A stretch of 64,000 bases of DNA. Source: Brevibacillus antibioticus (GTDB lineage Bacteria > Bacillota > Bacilli > Brevibacillales > Brevibacillaceae). Shown here one piece after another: positions 32,594-41,304 of this stretch; the stretch's first letter is position 1; each line of letters begins with the position of its first letter. The notes under the pieces are model-generated. The model saw only the letters and a list, made by a program, of their open reading frames with translations. It did not search any database and had not been told where the DNA came from. The DNA is taken from the NCBI RefSeq assembly GCF_005217615.1, contig NZ_SZNK01000001.1:3622501-3686500 (forward strand), given 5' to 3'. Position numbers and translations under genes: made by a program.

Positions 32594-33107
32594 ACATTTT
32601 TTCTTCTTCTATTGGATTTTCTTTCGCAGTGATATGCTGTGGATCTATTCGATACACCTGTACTGGTCCACCGAATACTGCTGAACGGTATTTGTCTACG
32701 TGCTGCTTGGGTAAAGGACGATTGAAGTAGCCAGGCACATACTTATTCATCATTTCTTGCAACATGTGTGTCGCTTCATCCAGATCGACTATAGGCTGTG
32801 CCTTGCCAAAAATCATTACACTCATATACGCTGTGTCCGTCTTAGCTGGCACCGGATCAGTAATCGTTCCATATTCTTCACAAACCGTAAAGCAGACCTC
32901 TGGATTAGCATCCATAACCTGATTTCTTCTCCCGCCGCTGGCTCCATGGAAATAAAGCTTCCCATTTGTCCAAACAAAATTGAGCGGAACAACATACGGC
33001 AAATGACCATCGACCATTCCAAGATGTCCGATTCTAGCTTGCTGCAAAAATGTCTCCATCTTGCTCTTATCCAATACTTCTCTCATTTTGTAACGCACTC
33101 CATCCAT
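32571..33107 (-). CDS. Pyridoxamine 5'-phosphate oxidase-family flavoprotein (NimA-like)
   Basis: Role by family: FMN-binding oxidoreductase-like protein; true PdxH activity not implied. Seen: 178 residues. ARIGHLGMVDGHLPYVVPLN, WTNGKLYFHGASGGRRNQV (given as KLYFHGASGGR) and VCFTVCEEY are the split-barrel signatures of the NimA/YkgG-like subgroup. ATG at 33107 has AGGAG 9 bases upstream; the earlier ATG at 33155 has none. Tail-to-tail overlap with the MocR gene suggests shared regulation by antisense transcription or simple compaction. Confidence 0.8.
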   Translation of the reverse strand: MDGVRYKMREVLDKSKMETFLQQARIGHLGMVDGHLPYVVPLNFVWTNGKLYFHGASGGRRNQVMDANPEVCFTVCEEYGTITDPVPAKTDTAYMSVMIFGKAQPIVDLDEATHMLQEMMNKYVPGYFNRPLPKQHVDKYRSAVFGGPVQVYRIDPQHITAKENPIEEEKMFNSGKTV

Positions 33108-33225
33108 CGTTATCACTCCTATTTTTTTGAAGAATGCTGCAAGTTTACCAACCATTGGAGTGAAGATATACGTCCAAAACTATCAAATTGAAGCAATCCA
33201 TAATCTAACGTCTATAACATGAGAA

Positions 33226-33256
33226 AAACAAAAAGCTGCCGGAACATCCCGGCAGC
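33226..33256 (-). terminator. Terminator after the DUF2199 gene
   Basis: GCTGCCGG (33235-33242) pairs with CCGGCAGC (33249-33256); leftward TTTTTGTTTTTC follows. Confidence 0.85.
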
Positions 33257-33269
33257 AGGCATTTTCTTA

Positions 33270-33758
33270 TTACTCCGTATGATTGATGAAATGAGCAATT
33301 TCTTTCACTCTCTCCATTGTAATTCCTTCTCTTTGCTCAACTGCAAGTGGGTGATTCGTTTGTTCTAATTCTATTAAGGGAACCGCACCAACTTTTTGTG
33401 TATGTACCCATGTTTTTAAGGATAGGGTAGTTTCTGGGTAGATGGAAAGCTCAGTCGATAGCCAGCCAAAATAAGGTTCTTCATTTTCTCTTCCTTCTAC
33501 GTCTAGCAATTCATTCGATCTCAAAAAGTTTTCTTCACTAAGAGAAACCCAAACACTCCATATAAATTTCTCAGTACTATCTATTATTGGTATTTCAATA
33601 TGTCCTCTAATATAGAAATGCTGTTCATCAATTACACAAAAGTCTTTTATTAATTCTGTTCGTTTCTCTTCTGGTACCATGTAAAAATAATGTGGCGCTT
33701 CTATTCCGTAACAGAAAGGAATTTCATTTAATTCGTTGTGACAGTGAGGGCATTTCAT
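33270..33758 (-). CDS. DUF2199 protein with N-terminal CxxC
   Basis: Function unknown. 162 residues starting MKCPHCHNEL, a lone CxxC that may bind metal or be redox active. FCVIDEQHFYIRGHIEIPI and WSVWVSLSEENF are the DUF2199 signatures, as is EEPYFGWLSTELSIYPET, split here as EPYFGWLS and LSIYPETTL. GGAGC-like ribosome site. Monocistronic with its own terminator. Confidence 0.8.
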   Translation of the reverse strand: MKCPHCHNELNEIPFCYGIEAPHYFYMVPEEKRTELIKDFCVIDEQHFYIRGHIEIPIIDSTEKFIWSVWVSLSEENFLRSNELLDVEGRENEEPYFGWLSTELSIYPETTLSLKTWVHTQKVGAVPLIELEQTNHPLAVEQREGITMERVKEIAHFINHTE

Positions 33759-33839
33759 GTTATTTGCTCCTTATCGTTTCTCGCCGATTTTTTATTTACA
33801 TTACCACATATTTCATGACATGGATCATCTCCCATGCTA

Positions 33840-33877
33840 CAAAAAAAGATCATCCCCAATCAAGCTGGAATGATCTC
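33840..33877 (-). terminator. Terminator after mobB
   Basis: AGATCAT-CCCC-like left arm and GGAATGATCT form a stem of about 9 pairs; leftward a T7 run. Confidence 0.7.
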
Positions 33878-33888
33878 AATGCTTCTAA

Positions 33889-34404
33889 TCAGTTTTGACA
33901 ATGCCAAACGGAAACCCGTTCCCTTACAAAATTGGCTATGTTGTGGATGTCATTAATATCGAAAAAGGGCAACCCCGGCTGATGCTTGTCTGACCAACCT
34001 ACGATCCCTACCAAATTAGTAACAATTGATAAAAGCTCCTCATCTTCTGGTCTGCGAAGCAGGACGAGCTTGGGATAGCCTTCACGCTTGAAGCCTTCTA
34101 CCAAAACGAGCTGGGCTCCGGCATCTGCCAAGCGCTGGATCAGGACGGACAACTCCTGCGGCTTTTGCTCCACAATGGCCGTTTTCGTTTTGGATGTGAT
34201 CGCGACTAGTGAGGCTCCGGCTTCACGATAACGCCAAGTGTCCTTCCCTGGCTGATCCCACTCAAAATCGTGTCCGCCATCATGCTTGATGACCCCAACT
34301 CTTATCCCTGCTTTTTCGAGAATCGGAATGAGCTTGGTGAGCAGAGTCGTCTTGCCACTGTTCGAATAACCGACAATCTGCAAAACACAAGGTGGCTTGA
34401 CCAT
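33889..34404 (-). CDS. mobB: Molybdopterin-guanine dinucleotide biosynthesis protein B
   Basis: Role: GTP-binding helper in making the guanine dinucleotide form of the molybdenum cofactor. Seen: 171 residues, LQIVGYSNSGKTTLLTKLIP is the P-loop near residue 9-22, KHDGGHDFEWDQPGKDTWRY, given as IKHDGGHDFEWDQPGKDT, is a family signature, LVLVEGFKREGYPKLVLL another. It starts 3 bases after moeA, so the two are translationally close in the operon fdh-moeA-mobB. Terminator follows. Confidence 0.9.
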   Translation of the reverse strand: MVKPPCVLQIVGYSNSGKTTLLTKLIPILEKAGIRVGVIKHDGGHDFEWDQPGKDTWRYREAGASLVAITSKTKTAIVEQKPQELSVLIQRLADAGAQLVLVEGFKREGYPKLVLLRRPEDEELLSIVTNLVGIVGWSDKHQPGLPFFDINDIHNIANFVRERVSVWHCQN

Positions 34405-34407
34405 TCG

Positions 34408-35667
34408 CTATCCCTCTCTTCTCCAAGTTGGGGCGGCATGTGTAAGCACATCAACCAGCTCTCCTACTTTTTTCCCGCTTCCCCCGGCTGGTATGATCAT
34501 AAAGCATTCACTGTCCTTCAACGTCCCCAGATTCCCTGCCTTTTCATTGAAATCAGGGATTGCGTGCAAAACCCCGTCTTTTTCGAGGAGCTTCCCTCGC
34601 AGATAACGTGGGTATGGACAAGGCTTCGTATAATCGACGCCGAGTCTCGCCTTAATCACCTGTTGCACGACATGGGTTTCTCCCGAGAAGCGACGAATGG
34701 CTGCTCGCGCAAATAACTCAAACCCAAGGAAACAGGCACCCGGATTCCCTGATAGGGCAATCAAAGGCTTTCCCTCCATGAGCATGGCTGTCGTTGGACT
34801 TCCCGGACGTACTGCGATCCGGTTGAACAAAAGCTCCACCTCAGGCTCATCTACTAAAGCCGCGATCACATCAAAATCCCCAACGGATACACCACCGCTT
34901 GAAATGACCAGATCCACGCCCCGCAAGCATTCACTGATTTTCTCCTTCGCCACCGACAAATCATCAGGCAATCTCGAAAACGAAACAGGGATGCCCCCTG
35001 CTTCGGCAATCAAGGCAGTCAGCATCACCGTATTACTGTTGCGAATTTTGCCTGGAGCAAGCGGCTGATCAATCTCCAATAGCTCGCTTCCAGTCGAAAT
35101 CAAACCGACACGCGGCTTGCAGAACACCTCAACCTGCGAATAGCCAAACGTAGCCAAGCTGGCAAGAGTACCTGCGTTAATCCGCTCGCCCGTTTTGGCA
35201 ATGATCGTTCCTTTGGCCATCTCTTCACCGCGACGCGATACATTTTCCCCAGGCTTCATCTCCCGCTTGATCCGTACAGTATCGGCCTCTTCGGCTGGGT
35301 TGTGCGTTTGCTCAAACATGATGACCGCATCTGCACCCGCAGGCATCATCGCACCTGTCATGATCCGCGTCGCGTAGCCCTTTTTCAATTCTCTAGAAGG
35401 TACTTGCCCGGCCGCAACCGTCTCTAGCACTGTTAGTGTAATCGGGTGGTCAACGGAGGCCCCAACCGTATCCACAGCTCTCACGGCAAACCCATCCAGC
35501 GGCGAGCGGTCAAAGTGCGGCAAATCGTATGTTGCATGTAGATCAGAGGCCAGTATCCGCCCGTATGCCTCCCCGATCTGCACTTGTTCCGTTCTCCCTG
35601 TCAGCAGTTTTGCCAAAAGCTTGCTCATCGCTTCCTCAACTGAGAGTGTTTGTCGCGAAAAACGCAT
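34408..35667 (-). CDS. moeA: Molybdopterin molybdotransferase MoeA
   Basis: Role: inserts molybdate into adenylated molybdopterin, the last step before MobA/MobB. Seen: 419 residues. Domain order as in MoeA: FDRSPLDGFAVRA, IMTGAMMPAGADAVIMFEQT (given as IMTGAMMPAGADAVIM), then the MoCF-binding fold GLISTGSELLEI, NSNTVML, SSGGVSVGDFD and ALSGNPGACF. It lies between the formate dehydrogenase-like gene and mobB on the same strand. Confidence 0.93.
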   Translation of the reverse strand: MRFSRQTLSVEEAMSKLLAKLLTGRTEQVQIGEAYGRILASDLHATYDLPHFDRSPLDGFAVRAVDTVGASVDHPITLTVLETVAAGQVPSRELKKGYATRIMTGAMMPAGADAVIMFEQTHNPAEEADTVRIKREMKPGENVSRRGEEMAKGTIIAKTGERINAGTLASLATFGYSQVEVFCKPRVGLISTGSELLEIDQPLAPGKIRNSNTVMLTALIAEAGGIPVSFSRLPDDLSVAKEKISECLRGVDLVISSGGVSVGDFDVIAALVDEPEVELLFNRIAVRPGSPTTAMLMEGKPLIALSGNPGACFLGFELFARAAIRRFSGETHVVQQVIKARLGVDYTKPCPYPRYLRGKLLEKDGVLHAIPDFNEKAGNLGTLKDSECFMIIPAGGSGKKVGELVDVLTHAAPTWRREG

Positions 35668-35709
35668 GGCTTGTTCCCCCTAATCTTGACCACCCATTGA
35701 TGCAGCTCG

Positions 35710-38058
35710 TCAGCCGACGTTTACTTCCAAATCTTCTACTTCTCTCTCCACGTATTTCAAATCTTTATTGGCGTGGAAAGTGTCCGCTTTTTCAATCTTC
35801 ACGGCTGTATTGTATTCGGGAATACCTGCGTATGTCTCGTATACACCCTTCGGAATGAGTACGTTCCCTTCCGGCCAGTGTACTTGAATATTTCCGCGTC
35901 TGGTGTCCTCGAATTTGGCACGTCCTTGGAACGTTCCATATTTATTGTAAACGACGATATTTTCGCCTTCTGCAATGCGCAGTTCTTTTGCATCCTCTGC
36001 ATTGATCAGGATATCATAACGGTCCGCATTGTTGAACGGGTCTTTCTTGCTATAAATCATCGAGTTGAACTGCTTACCGCGACGAGTCGTTACATAGAAG
36101 TGTCCCTCTGGCTTGTTCAAATCCGGAATCTCAATCGGAATCAGATTCGCTCGGCCATCCGGTGTCGGGCATATGCCGCCTTCGCACAACCATGCACCGC
36201 CCCATTGGAAAACATCTCCACGGTTTTTCAGATGCTGGATCCCATCGTAGTTCGGATTTGCCTGGGCAATCTCTGCGCGAATTTCAGCTGCGCTTGAGAA
36301 GTGCATCAGATGCTTTTTCTCTGGATTTACCCGTGCCGCCAGATCTACGTAAATCTCCCATTCCGAACGTGCTTCTTCAATTCGTGGCCCTTCCACTTCG
36401 GCACTGAAGTAAACCATACGCTCTGTACTTGTCGAAGTACCGCCACCCGGCTGCTCGTAGCGAGTCATTGCTGGCAGTACGATGACTTCTTCCTTCGCAT
36501 CCACCAACGTAGATGTATTGAAAATGATGTCCTGATGTACACGAACTTCTATGCTCTCCAAGCATTTTTGCATGAAGTCCGGATCTGGCATCGTCTCCAG
36601 GAAGTTGCCGCCACTCGTATAGAACAATCTGGTCTTGCGTTCATGTCCATCTGGCAACACTGCATTTTCCAAAGAAATACCGACGATATCTCCTTGCCAT
36701 TTCGGGATGGGGAAGTTCCAGAGCTTTTCGATCCGGTTCCAGGATTTTTCTTCAAAATCTCCACCTGGCAAGCTGAACGGATCGGCACCCATTTCACCAG
36801 AGCCTTGTACGCCAGAGTGTCCGCGAATTGGCATAAGACCAGTGTGCTTGCGACCCAAGAATCCACGAAGGATGGCCAGATTGGCTACTTGAGAAATATT
36901 GTCCGTACCGAATTTGTGCTGGGTCAGACCCATGCTCCATACGAATACACCATTTTTGGAGTGGGCGAGCAATTCCGCGAATTCCTTGATACGCTCGCGG
37001 CTAAGACCGGAGGATTCCTCGATCTTCTCCCACGATTCATTCATCACATGCTTACGCAGCTCCTCGATTCCGTTCGCGTGCTCCTTGATGAATTCATGAT
37101 TAATCGCAGAACCTGGTTTGGCTTCCTCCATCTCGAACCAAATCTTCATCACGCCGTTCATGAATGCGATGTCGCCGCCAATGTTCACTTGATAGAAATC
37201 GTCTGCAATCTTCGTTCCGAACAAAGCACTATCCGGTACAGATGGGATCCAGTACTTTTCCATCGCTGGCTCTCTGTACGGGTTGATCAGGATGATTTTC
37301 GTTCCTGCTTTTTTCGCTGCATACATGTATTTCGTCGATACAGGCTGGTTGTTACCTGGTACAGAGCCCCAGAATACGAGCACATCGGTACCGATCCAAT
37401 CCTGATAGTTACAGCTCGATGCACCAATCCCAACCGAACGCTTCAATGCTGTCTTACTCGGCGAGTGGCAAATACGTGAGGCGTTGTCGATGTTGTTGGT
37501 TCCGAGGAAACGAGCCATTTTAGCTGCCGTGTAGTATACCTCGTTGGTAATTCCACGAGCGGTCAAGAAAAAGGCCAGCTGTTTCGGGCTGATGTTTTTG
37601 ATTTTTCTCGCGATGCGGTTTAACGCTTCATCCCAGCTAATGCGGGTGAACTTGTTTTCGCCTGGCTTTCTTGAAAGCGGATACGGAATTCTTCCCAGCT
37701 TGCGCAGTTCTTCGCTGGACAGCTTGCGCAGCGCATTTACGTCTTCAAACCATTTGGCATCCATGGCAGGCATGGTATTGAGACGCAGTACGTTTAATCT
37801 CGTGGTGCACAAATGCGGACCAGTCAATGTCTGATCGTAGAGACCGGATACACCGAGAGCGCAGCCATCGCATACCCCTTGGGTCAAAATACGATAGGCA
37901 TACCCCAAATTATCGCGATTGTCATAGGCCACCTTCATCGTATCGCGAATGTGATGAGGCTTGATTTTTCCGAGTCCCATCGGCATCAGTGAAGCCCATA
38001 AGGAAGGCTTCCACGAAGTATCCAGCTTAATTGGTCCTCCATGCTTGGTCTTGCCCAT
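35710..38058 (-). CDS. FdhF/YdeP-family molybdopterin oxidoreductase (formate dehydrogenase-like)
   Basis: Role by family: bis-MGD enzyme annotated as formate dehydrogenase alpha; the YdeP branch is not biochemically settled. Seen: 782 residues. CDGCALGVSGLYD replaces the classical N-terminal 4Fe-4S motif, RISWDEALNRIA, the MGD regions VFWGSVPGNNQPVS and RGHSGVQGSGEMGADP, and the C-terminal beta-barrel domain with QFNSMIYS and VHWPEGNVLIP are present. ATG at 38058 has GGGGGAG upstream; the longer frame lacks a site. Nearby mobA, mobB, moeA and fdhD supply cofactor and sulfur. The leader between DUF2294 and this gene carries a terminator that may act as an attenuator. Confidence 0.88.
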   Translation of the reverse strand: MGKTKHGGPIKLDTSWKPSLWASLMPMGLGKIKPHHIRDTMKVAYDNRDNLGYAYRILTQGVCDGCALGVSGLYDQTLTGPHLCTTRLNVLRLNTMPAMDAKWFEDVNALRKLSSEELRKLGRIPYPLSRKPGENKFTRISWDEALNRIARKIKNISPKQLAFFLTARGITNEVYYTAAKMARFLGTNNIDNASRICHSPSKTALKRSVGIGASSCNYQDWIGTDVLVFWGSVPGNNQPVSTKYMYAAKKAGTKIILINPYREPAMEKYWIPSVPDSALFGTKIADDFYQVNIGGDIAFMNGVMKIWFEMEEAKPGSAINHEFIKEHANGIEELRKHVMNESWEKIEESSGLSRERIKEFAELLAHSKNGVFVWSMGLTQHKFGTDNISQVANLAILRGFLGRKHTGLMPIRGHSGVQGSGEMGADPFSLPGGDFEEKSWNRIEKLWNFPIPKWQGDIVGISLENAVLPDGHERKTRLFYTSGGNFLETMPDPDFMQKCLESIEVRVHQDIIFNTSTLVDAKEEVIVLPAMTRYEQPGGGTSTSTERMVYFSAEVEGPRIEEARSEWEIYVDLAARVNPEKKHLMHFSSAAEIRAEIAQANPNYDGIQHLKNRGDVFQWGGAWLCEGGICPTPDGRANLIPIEIPDLNKPEGHFYVTTRRGKQFNSMIYSKKDPFNNADRYDILINAEDAKELRIAEGENIVVYNKYGTFQGRAKFEDTRRGNIQVHWPEGNVLIPKGVYETYAGIPEYNTAVKIEKADTFHANKDLKYVEREVEDLEVNVG

Positions 38059-38094
38059 TTCTTTTGTCTCCCCCTCTAATAAACTCCATTGAGA

Positions 38095-38233
38095 CGAAAA
38101 AACCACCATGAAACCGTCCCTTGTCCTATAGGAAAAGAGCGTGTTCACGGTGGTTGTCTACGGCAGGTTCGCTACCCAGTCTCAACTTCGTGTTTGCCTT
38201 CGCGAATTCCGTTACGTCTAAGCCGGTGAACAG
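38095..38233 (-). promoter_or_regulatory. Candidate attenuator in the fdh leader
   Basis: On the minus strand AACCACCGTGAA (38155-38144) pairs with TTCATGGTGGTT (38112-38101), 12 pairs with one wobble, then T6. Upstream TGTTCAC (38233-38227) can instead pair with GTGAACA (38148-38142), which shares bases with the terminator arm. These are mutually exclusive stems, as in an attenuator. Trigger unknown. Confidence 0.45.
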
Positions 38234-38253
38234 GAACGCTGCTTCGTTTAGAC

Positions 38254-38625
38254 TTACGGTTTGTTTTTCATTTTCTTTTCAATGTCTTGATCAAATACAA
38301 AGATCGACATTCCAAAATCCCGTTCAATGTCAATATCGACGAATAGATCAACGAGCTTTGCTCCAAGAAACGCTTCCATGTCAACTGGCTGGTGTTTCCG
38401 ATAGATCTCTTTGACCATTTCGGTTCGGGCAGCTCGTAATGTCTGCTTTCCGTCTTCCGAAGTGGCGATGAACTTTTCCACCGGAGAAAGGTTGCCTTCC
38501 ATCTCGCAGATCGCCCAGTTCTTGCAGAACGTGGTGCTGATCTTGCTCGGTCCCTTTCCCATATGGCGCTTTCGGAAAGCCCTGACCAAATTACTTCAAA
38601 TCATTCTCTGCTTAAACTTTACCAT
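38254..38625 (-). pseudogene. DUF2294 protein gene with an early in-frame stop
   Basis: The DUF2294 domain is clear: FRKRHMGKGPSKISTTF, EGNLSPVEKFIA, and VDLFVDIDIERDFGMSIFVF (given as LFVDIDIERDFGMSIFVF). The natural start seems to be ATG at 38625, right after the stop of the transporter remnant, reading MVKFKQRMI, then TGA, then SNLVRAFRKR in the same frame. Only a TTG (38589) without a ribosome site remains after the stop. So the gene is either dead or weakly restarted. It lies between a transporter remnant and the formate dehydrogenase-like gene. Role of DUF2294 unknown. Confidence 0.6.
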
Positions 38626-38628
38626 TGA

Positions 38629-38865
38629 TTAACTAACCAATTCAACAGACTTTTCTCTTTGTTTGGCTTCTTCCTTCCGTTTTTTGATATCCAGACGGAC
38701 TAATAGCGAGATCACCAGAGCGACAACGAACATTCCAGCGAAAACACTCAATTTGACCAACGTCGATACTGGCGTAATATAGCCTACCCCAAGTCCGATA
38801 CCGCCCAACACACCATAACATGAGTACAACTGGGGCAGGAATGCTACATCAGCATCAACAAGCAT
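38629..38865 (-). pseudogene. Remnant of an OFA-family (oxalate/formate type) MFS transporter
   Basis: [20 protein letters not shown] followed by VSTLVK is a signature of OFA transporters (end of segment 3 to 4). It is joined directly to the C-terminal end of such a protein, [19 protein letters not shown] and a charged tail. About 250 middle residues and the N-terminus are missing. Position upstream of DUF2294 and the formate dehydrogenase-like gene suggests it once was the formate/oxalate carrier of that operon. Confidence 0.65.
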
Positions 38866-39004
38866 TGTGTTCTATGTAAATCACTGCAAGGCTACAAAAT
38901 AATCGGTGGCAGGGTCGCTGCTCCGTGTCAATCTGTCCTTATGCTATGAATACATGGAAAGACGAAAATTTTATGACACTTTTCATTTCACATAGTATAC
39001 TGCC

Positions 39005-39034
39005 ATTTGAGACTTCCACGGCTAAAGCCGCATC
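39005..39034 (-). mobile_element. Right-end hairpin of an IS200/IS605-type element
   Basis: Just after the tnpB stop the minus strand reads GATGCGGC TTTA GCCGTGGAAG, with the stem CGGC/GCCG at 39019-39030. This matches the typical right end (and guide RNA scaffold) of tnpB elements. No tnpA or left end is seen. Confidence 0.6.
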
Positions 39035-39866
39035 TTAGGCTGACAGACTATTACCATCTGCCACAGGTTGGTGCATAATATTGATGGCTCCAACCCGATC
39101 ACGATGCGCATGGAATCCACATGAACATTCGTACATTCTGTCTTTCGCTTTGTTCCTCTCTCTACAGGCATGACAAGATTGAGAAGTGTAGGCGGGATTG
39201 ACCTCCACGACTTGTATGCCAGCAAGATTTGCTTTGTAGGAGATAAATTGTTGAAGTTGATAGAAAGTCCAACTATGCAGGTTCTTTGCGTTTTTACGGC
39301 TTGTTCTTGCCGTCTTGCGAATATTCTCTAGTCGTTCAAGCTTGATGATTGTCACACCTTCCTGAATAGCTGTATTGACAATTTGACGACTGATCTTGTG
39401 GTTTTGATCTTTCATCCAACGTTGCTCTTTATTGCCTAGCTTCCGAATGGCAGACGTTTTTTTGAGTTTACCTAATTTGCGTCTACGCTGTTGGTGCTTT
39501 CTACCCATGACGTTTTGGTTGATTGTTACGCTTGTAGGCACTTCTACGGAAATTTGAGCGTACCATTTCTCTGACTTTTCAATGATACGCATCAATCCAA
39601 CTTTTCCTTTGCTTAACAATTCCCTGTCTCGGCTCGTCATCGTAGCACGAAACGAAACGCCGTTTTCTTCGTCTTTCCATCTACAACGATCGGGAAAGCA
39701 ACTGTATTTTCAGATACCGTGTAGTTTTGATTATTGACGAAATATACAGGCTTCTTAAGAATCGGGCGACCCCCAAGTTTCTTCATTTTACGAAAAACAC
39801 TCTTAGCATCACTTATGGATTGGTTACAAACGGCTGATGGTAGAATCGTTTGCCGTACTTACAAAA
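39035..39866 (-). pseudogene. tnpB: Frameshifted, N-terminally truncated IS605-type TnpB
   Basis: Role by family: RNA-guided nuclease of IS200/IS605 elements. Seen: from about 39866 the frame reads VRQTILPSAVCNQSISDAKS then KKPVYFVNNQNYTVSENTV. At 39648-39657 a tandem duplication of five bases (TTTCG twice on the minus strand) breaks the frame. The rest (39035-39640, 201 codons) keeps IIKLERLENIR with the RuvC Glu, the zinc finger CHAC..CSCG and the final HRDRVGAINI with the last catalytic Asp. The first RuvC part and the start are missing. Inactive. Confidence 0.8.
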
Positions 39867-39941
39867 TATGATTCACTCGACAACATTTTCCTCACAAATT
39901 AGCCATAAAAACTCCAAAATCCCGACAAAAAGGAGACCCGT

Positions 39942-40739
39942 ATGTCCGAACTAACCATCACCACCCGTTTGCCTGTATTGAAAATTTCGGCTGACCAACA
40001 TGGCTGGGAAGACGACGAAATCGTTACCGAGTATCCCCTCACGATATTCCTCAATGATGAGGAATTCGCAACAATCGTATGTACTCCGGCCGACCTCGAA
40101 GAAATGGTCATCGGTTTTCTCGCAGCCGAGGGCGTCATCAAGAGCTACTCAGAAATCAAGCAGCTTACGATTAATGAGGCCCATGGGTTTGCTTATGTTG
40201 ATTTGCATAAAGAAACGATTTTGTCGCAGAGCTTTTACTCCAAACGCAGAATTACTTCCTGCTGTGGAAAAAGTAGACAATCCTTTTACTTTTTTAGCGA
40301 TGCGCGCACAGCAAAGCCTGTTGAAAGCACAACAACTGTCACCCCTGCCCAATGCATGCACCTGATGAAGGAATTGCAAGCGTCGTCTGAGATCCACCGC
40401 CAAACAGGTGGCGTCCACAATGCAGCCCTTTGTACACCTGATGAAGTTTTGCTTCAGTTCTCCGATATCGGGCGTCATAATGCGCTCGACAAGATCTATG
40501 GGAAATGCTTGCGAGATAACATTTCCACCACGGACAAAATTCTTGTCTTCAGCGGACGCATCTCGTCTGAGGTGCTGCTCAAGGCTGCCAAGATTGGTGC
40601 TGGCATCATTTTGTCCAAGTCCGCTCCAACTGATCTCGCCCTGCAATTGGCAGATGAGCTGAAGCTCACCGCAGTCGGTTTTATCCGCAATGACAAAATG
40701 AACGTGTATACACAAGCGGGGAGAATCCTCCTACCTTAA
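39942..40739 (+). CDS. fdhD: Formate dehydrogenase accessory sulfurtransferase FdhD
   Basis: Role: passes sulfur from a cysteine desulfurase to the molybdenum cofactor of formate dehydrogenase. Seen: 265 residues. EYPLTIFLNDEEFATIVCTP at the start, given as YPLTIFLNDEEFATIVCTP; ITSCCGKSR with the catalytic CxxC-like pair; TGGVHNAALC; FSDIGRHNALDKIYG; FSGRISSEVLLKAAKIG. AAAAAGGAGACC precedes the ATG. A hairpin GAATCCTCC/GGAGGATTC spans the stop codon, and a true terminator follows. Confidence 0.95.
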   Translation: MSELTITTRLPVLKISADQHGWEDDEIVTEYPLTIFLNDEEFATIVCTPADLEEMVIGFLAAEGVIKSYSEIKQLTINEAHGFAYVDLHKETILSQSFYSKRRITSCCGKSRQSFYFFSDARTAKPVESTTTVTPAQCMHLMKELQASSEIHRQTGGVHNAALCTPDEVLLQFSDIGRHNALDKIYGKCLRDNISTTDKILVFSGRISSEVLLKAAKIGAGIILSKSAPTDLALQLADELKLTAVGFIRNDKMNVYTQAGRILLP

Positions 40740-40782
40740 AGGAGGATTCAATCAAAAACGGGACAAGCTGTTGGTAATCTCA

Positions 40783-40809
40783 AAGCCCGAGTTATCTCTC
40801 GGGCTTTTG
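40783..40809. terminator. Terminator after fdhD
   Basis: AAGCCCGAG (40783-40791) and CTCGGGCTT (40798-40806), then TTG; may also serve the convergent Cys/His-rich gene. Confidence 0.8.
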
Positions 40810-40830
40810 TTCTTTGTACGTGGGAATTTT

Positions 40831-41304
40831 TTATTTGCAGCAGCAATGTTTCTTTTTGTGATGCTTGCAGTGGTCTTCGTCATCATCTTCGTCTTCATCA
40901 TCTTCGTCTTCATCATCTATCTCATGCTTCTTACAACAGTGGTGGTCATGTTTTTCAATGCATTTGCAATCATGGCATTTGCAGCAACAGCAGTGATCGC
41001 GGCAATGTTCATGCTTTTTGCAGCAGCAATGTGGCTCATCGTAATGACTTTGTTTTTTGCAGTAGCAGTAAAGCTCGTAGTAATCGTCTTGTTTCATGCA
41101 GTAGTAGTGGAGGTCGTGATATTTGTCGTGTTTTTTGCCGCAACAGTGGTGGTCGTGATGTTTGTCGTGTTTTTTGCCGCAACAGTGGTGGTCGTGATGC
41201 TTGTCGTGTTTTTTGCAGCAACAGTGGTGGTCGTTTTTGTCGGTTTTTTTGCAACAACAGTGGTGATCTTGGTGTTGGCCCTGTTTTTTGCACTTTCTTG
41301 TCAT
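40831..41304 (-). CDS. Cys/His-rich repeat protein, likely metal-binding
   Basis: Not recognised. 157 residues made almost wholly of Cys, His, Lys and Asp. Around residues 10-60 a 13-residue unit of the type HHCCGKKHDKHHD repeats four times (39-base DNA repeat, 41110-41260). A Tyr-rich variant follows, then a CCCCKCHDCKC cluster, an acidic run of about 18 Asp/Glu and a Cys-rich end. No signal peptide. ATG at 41304 has AAAGGAGGG upstream. Such composition suggests binding of zinc, copper, nickel or molybdate-linked metals, or a spore-coat protein. Lies between fdhD and mobA. The open hydrophobic frame on the other strand is only its shadow. Confidence 0.65.
   Translation of the reverse strand: MTRKCKKQGQHQDHHCCCKKTDKNDHHCCCKKHDKHHDHHCCGKKHDKHHDHHCCGKKHDKYHDLHYYCMKQDDYYELYCYCKKQSHYDEPHCCCKKHEHCRDHCCCCKCHDCKCIEKHDHHCCKKHEIDDEDEDDEDEDDDEDHCKHHKKKHCCCK

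Noticed and set aside
41110-41260. 39-base repeats resembling a short CRISPR array
   Set aside because: The repeats are contiguous without unique spacers and are in frame with a repeat protein.
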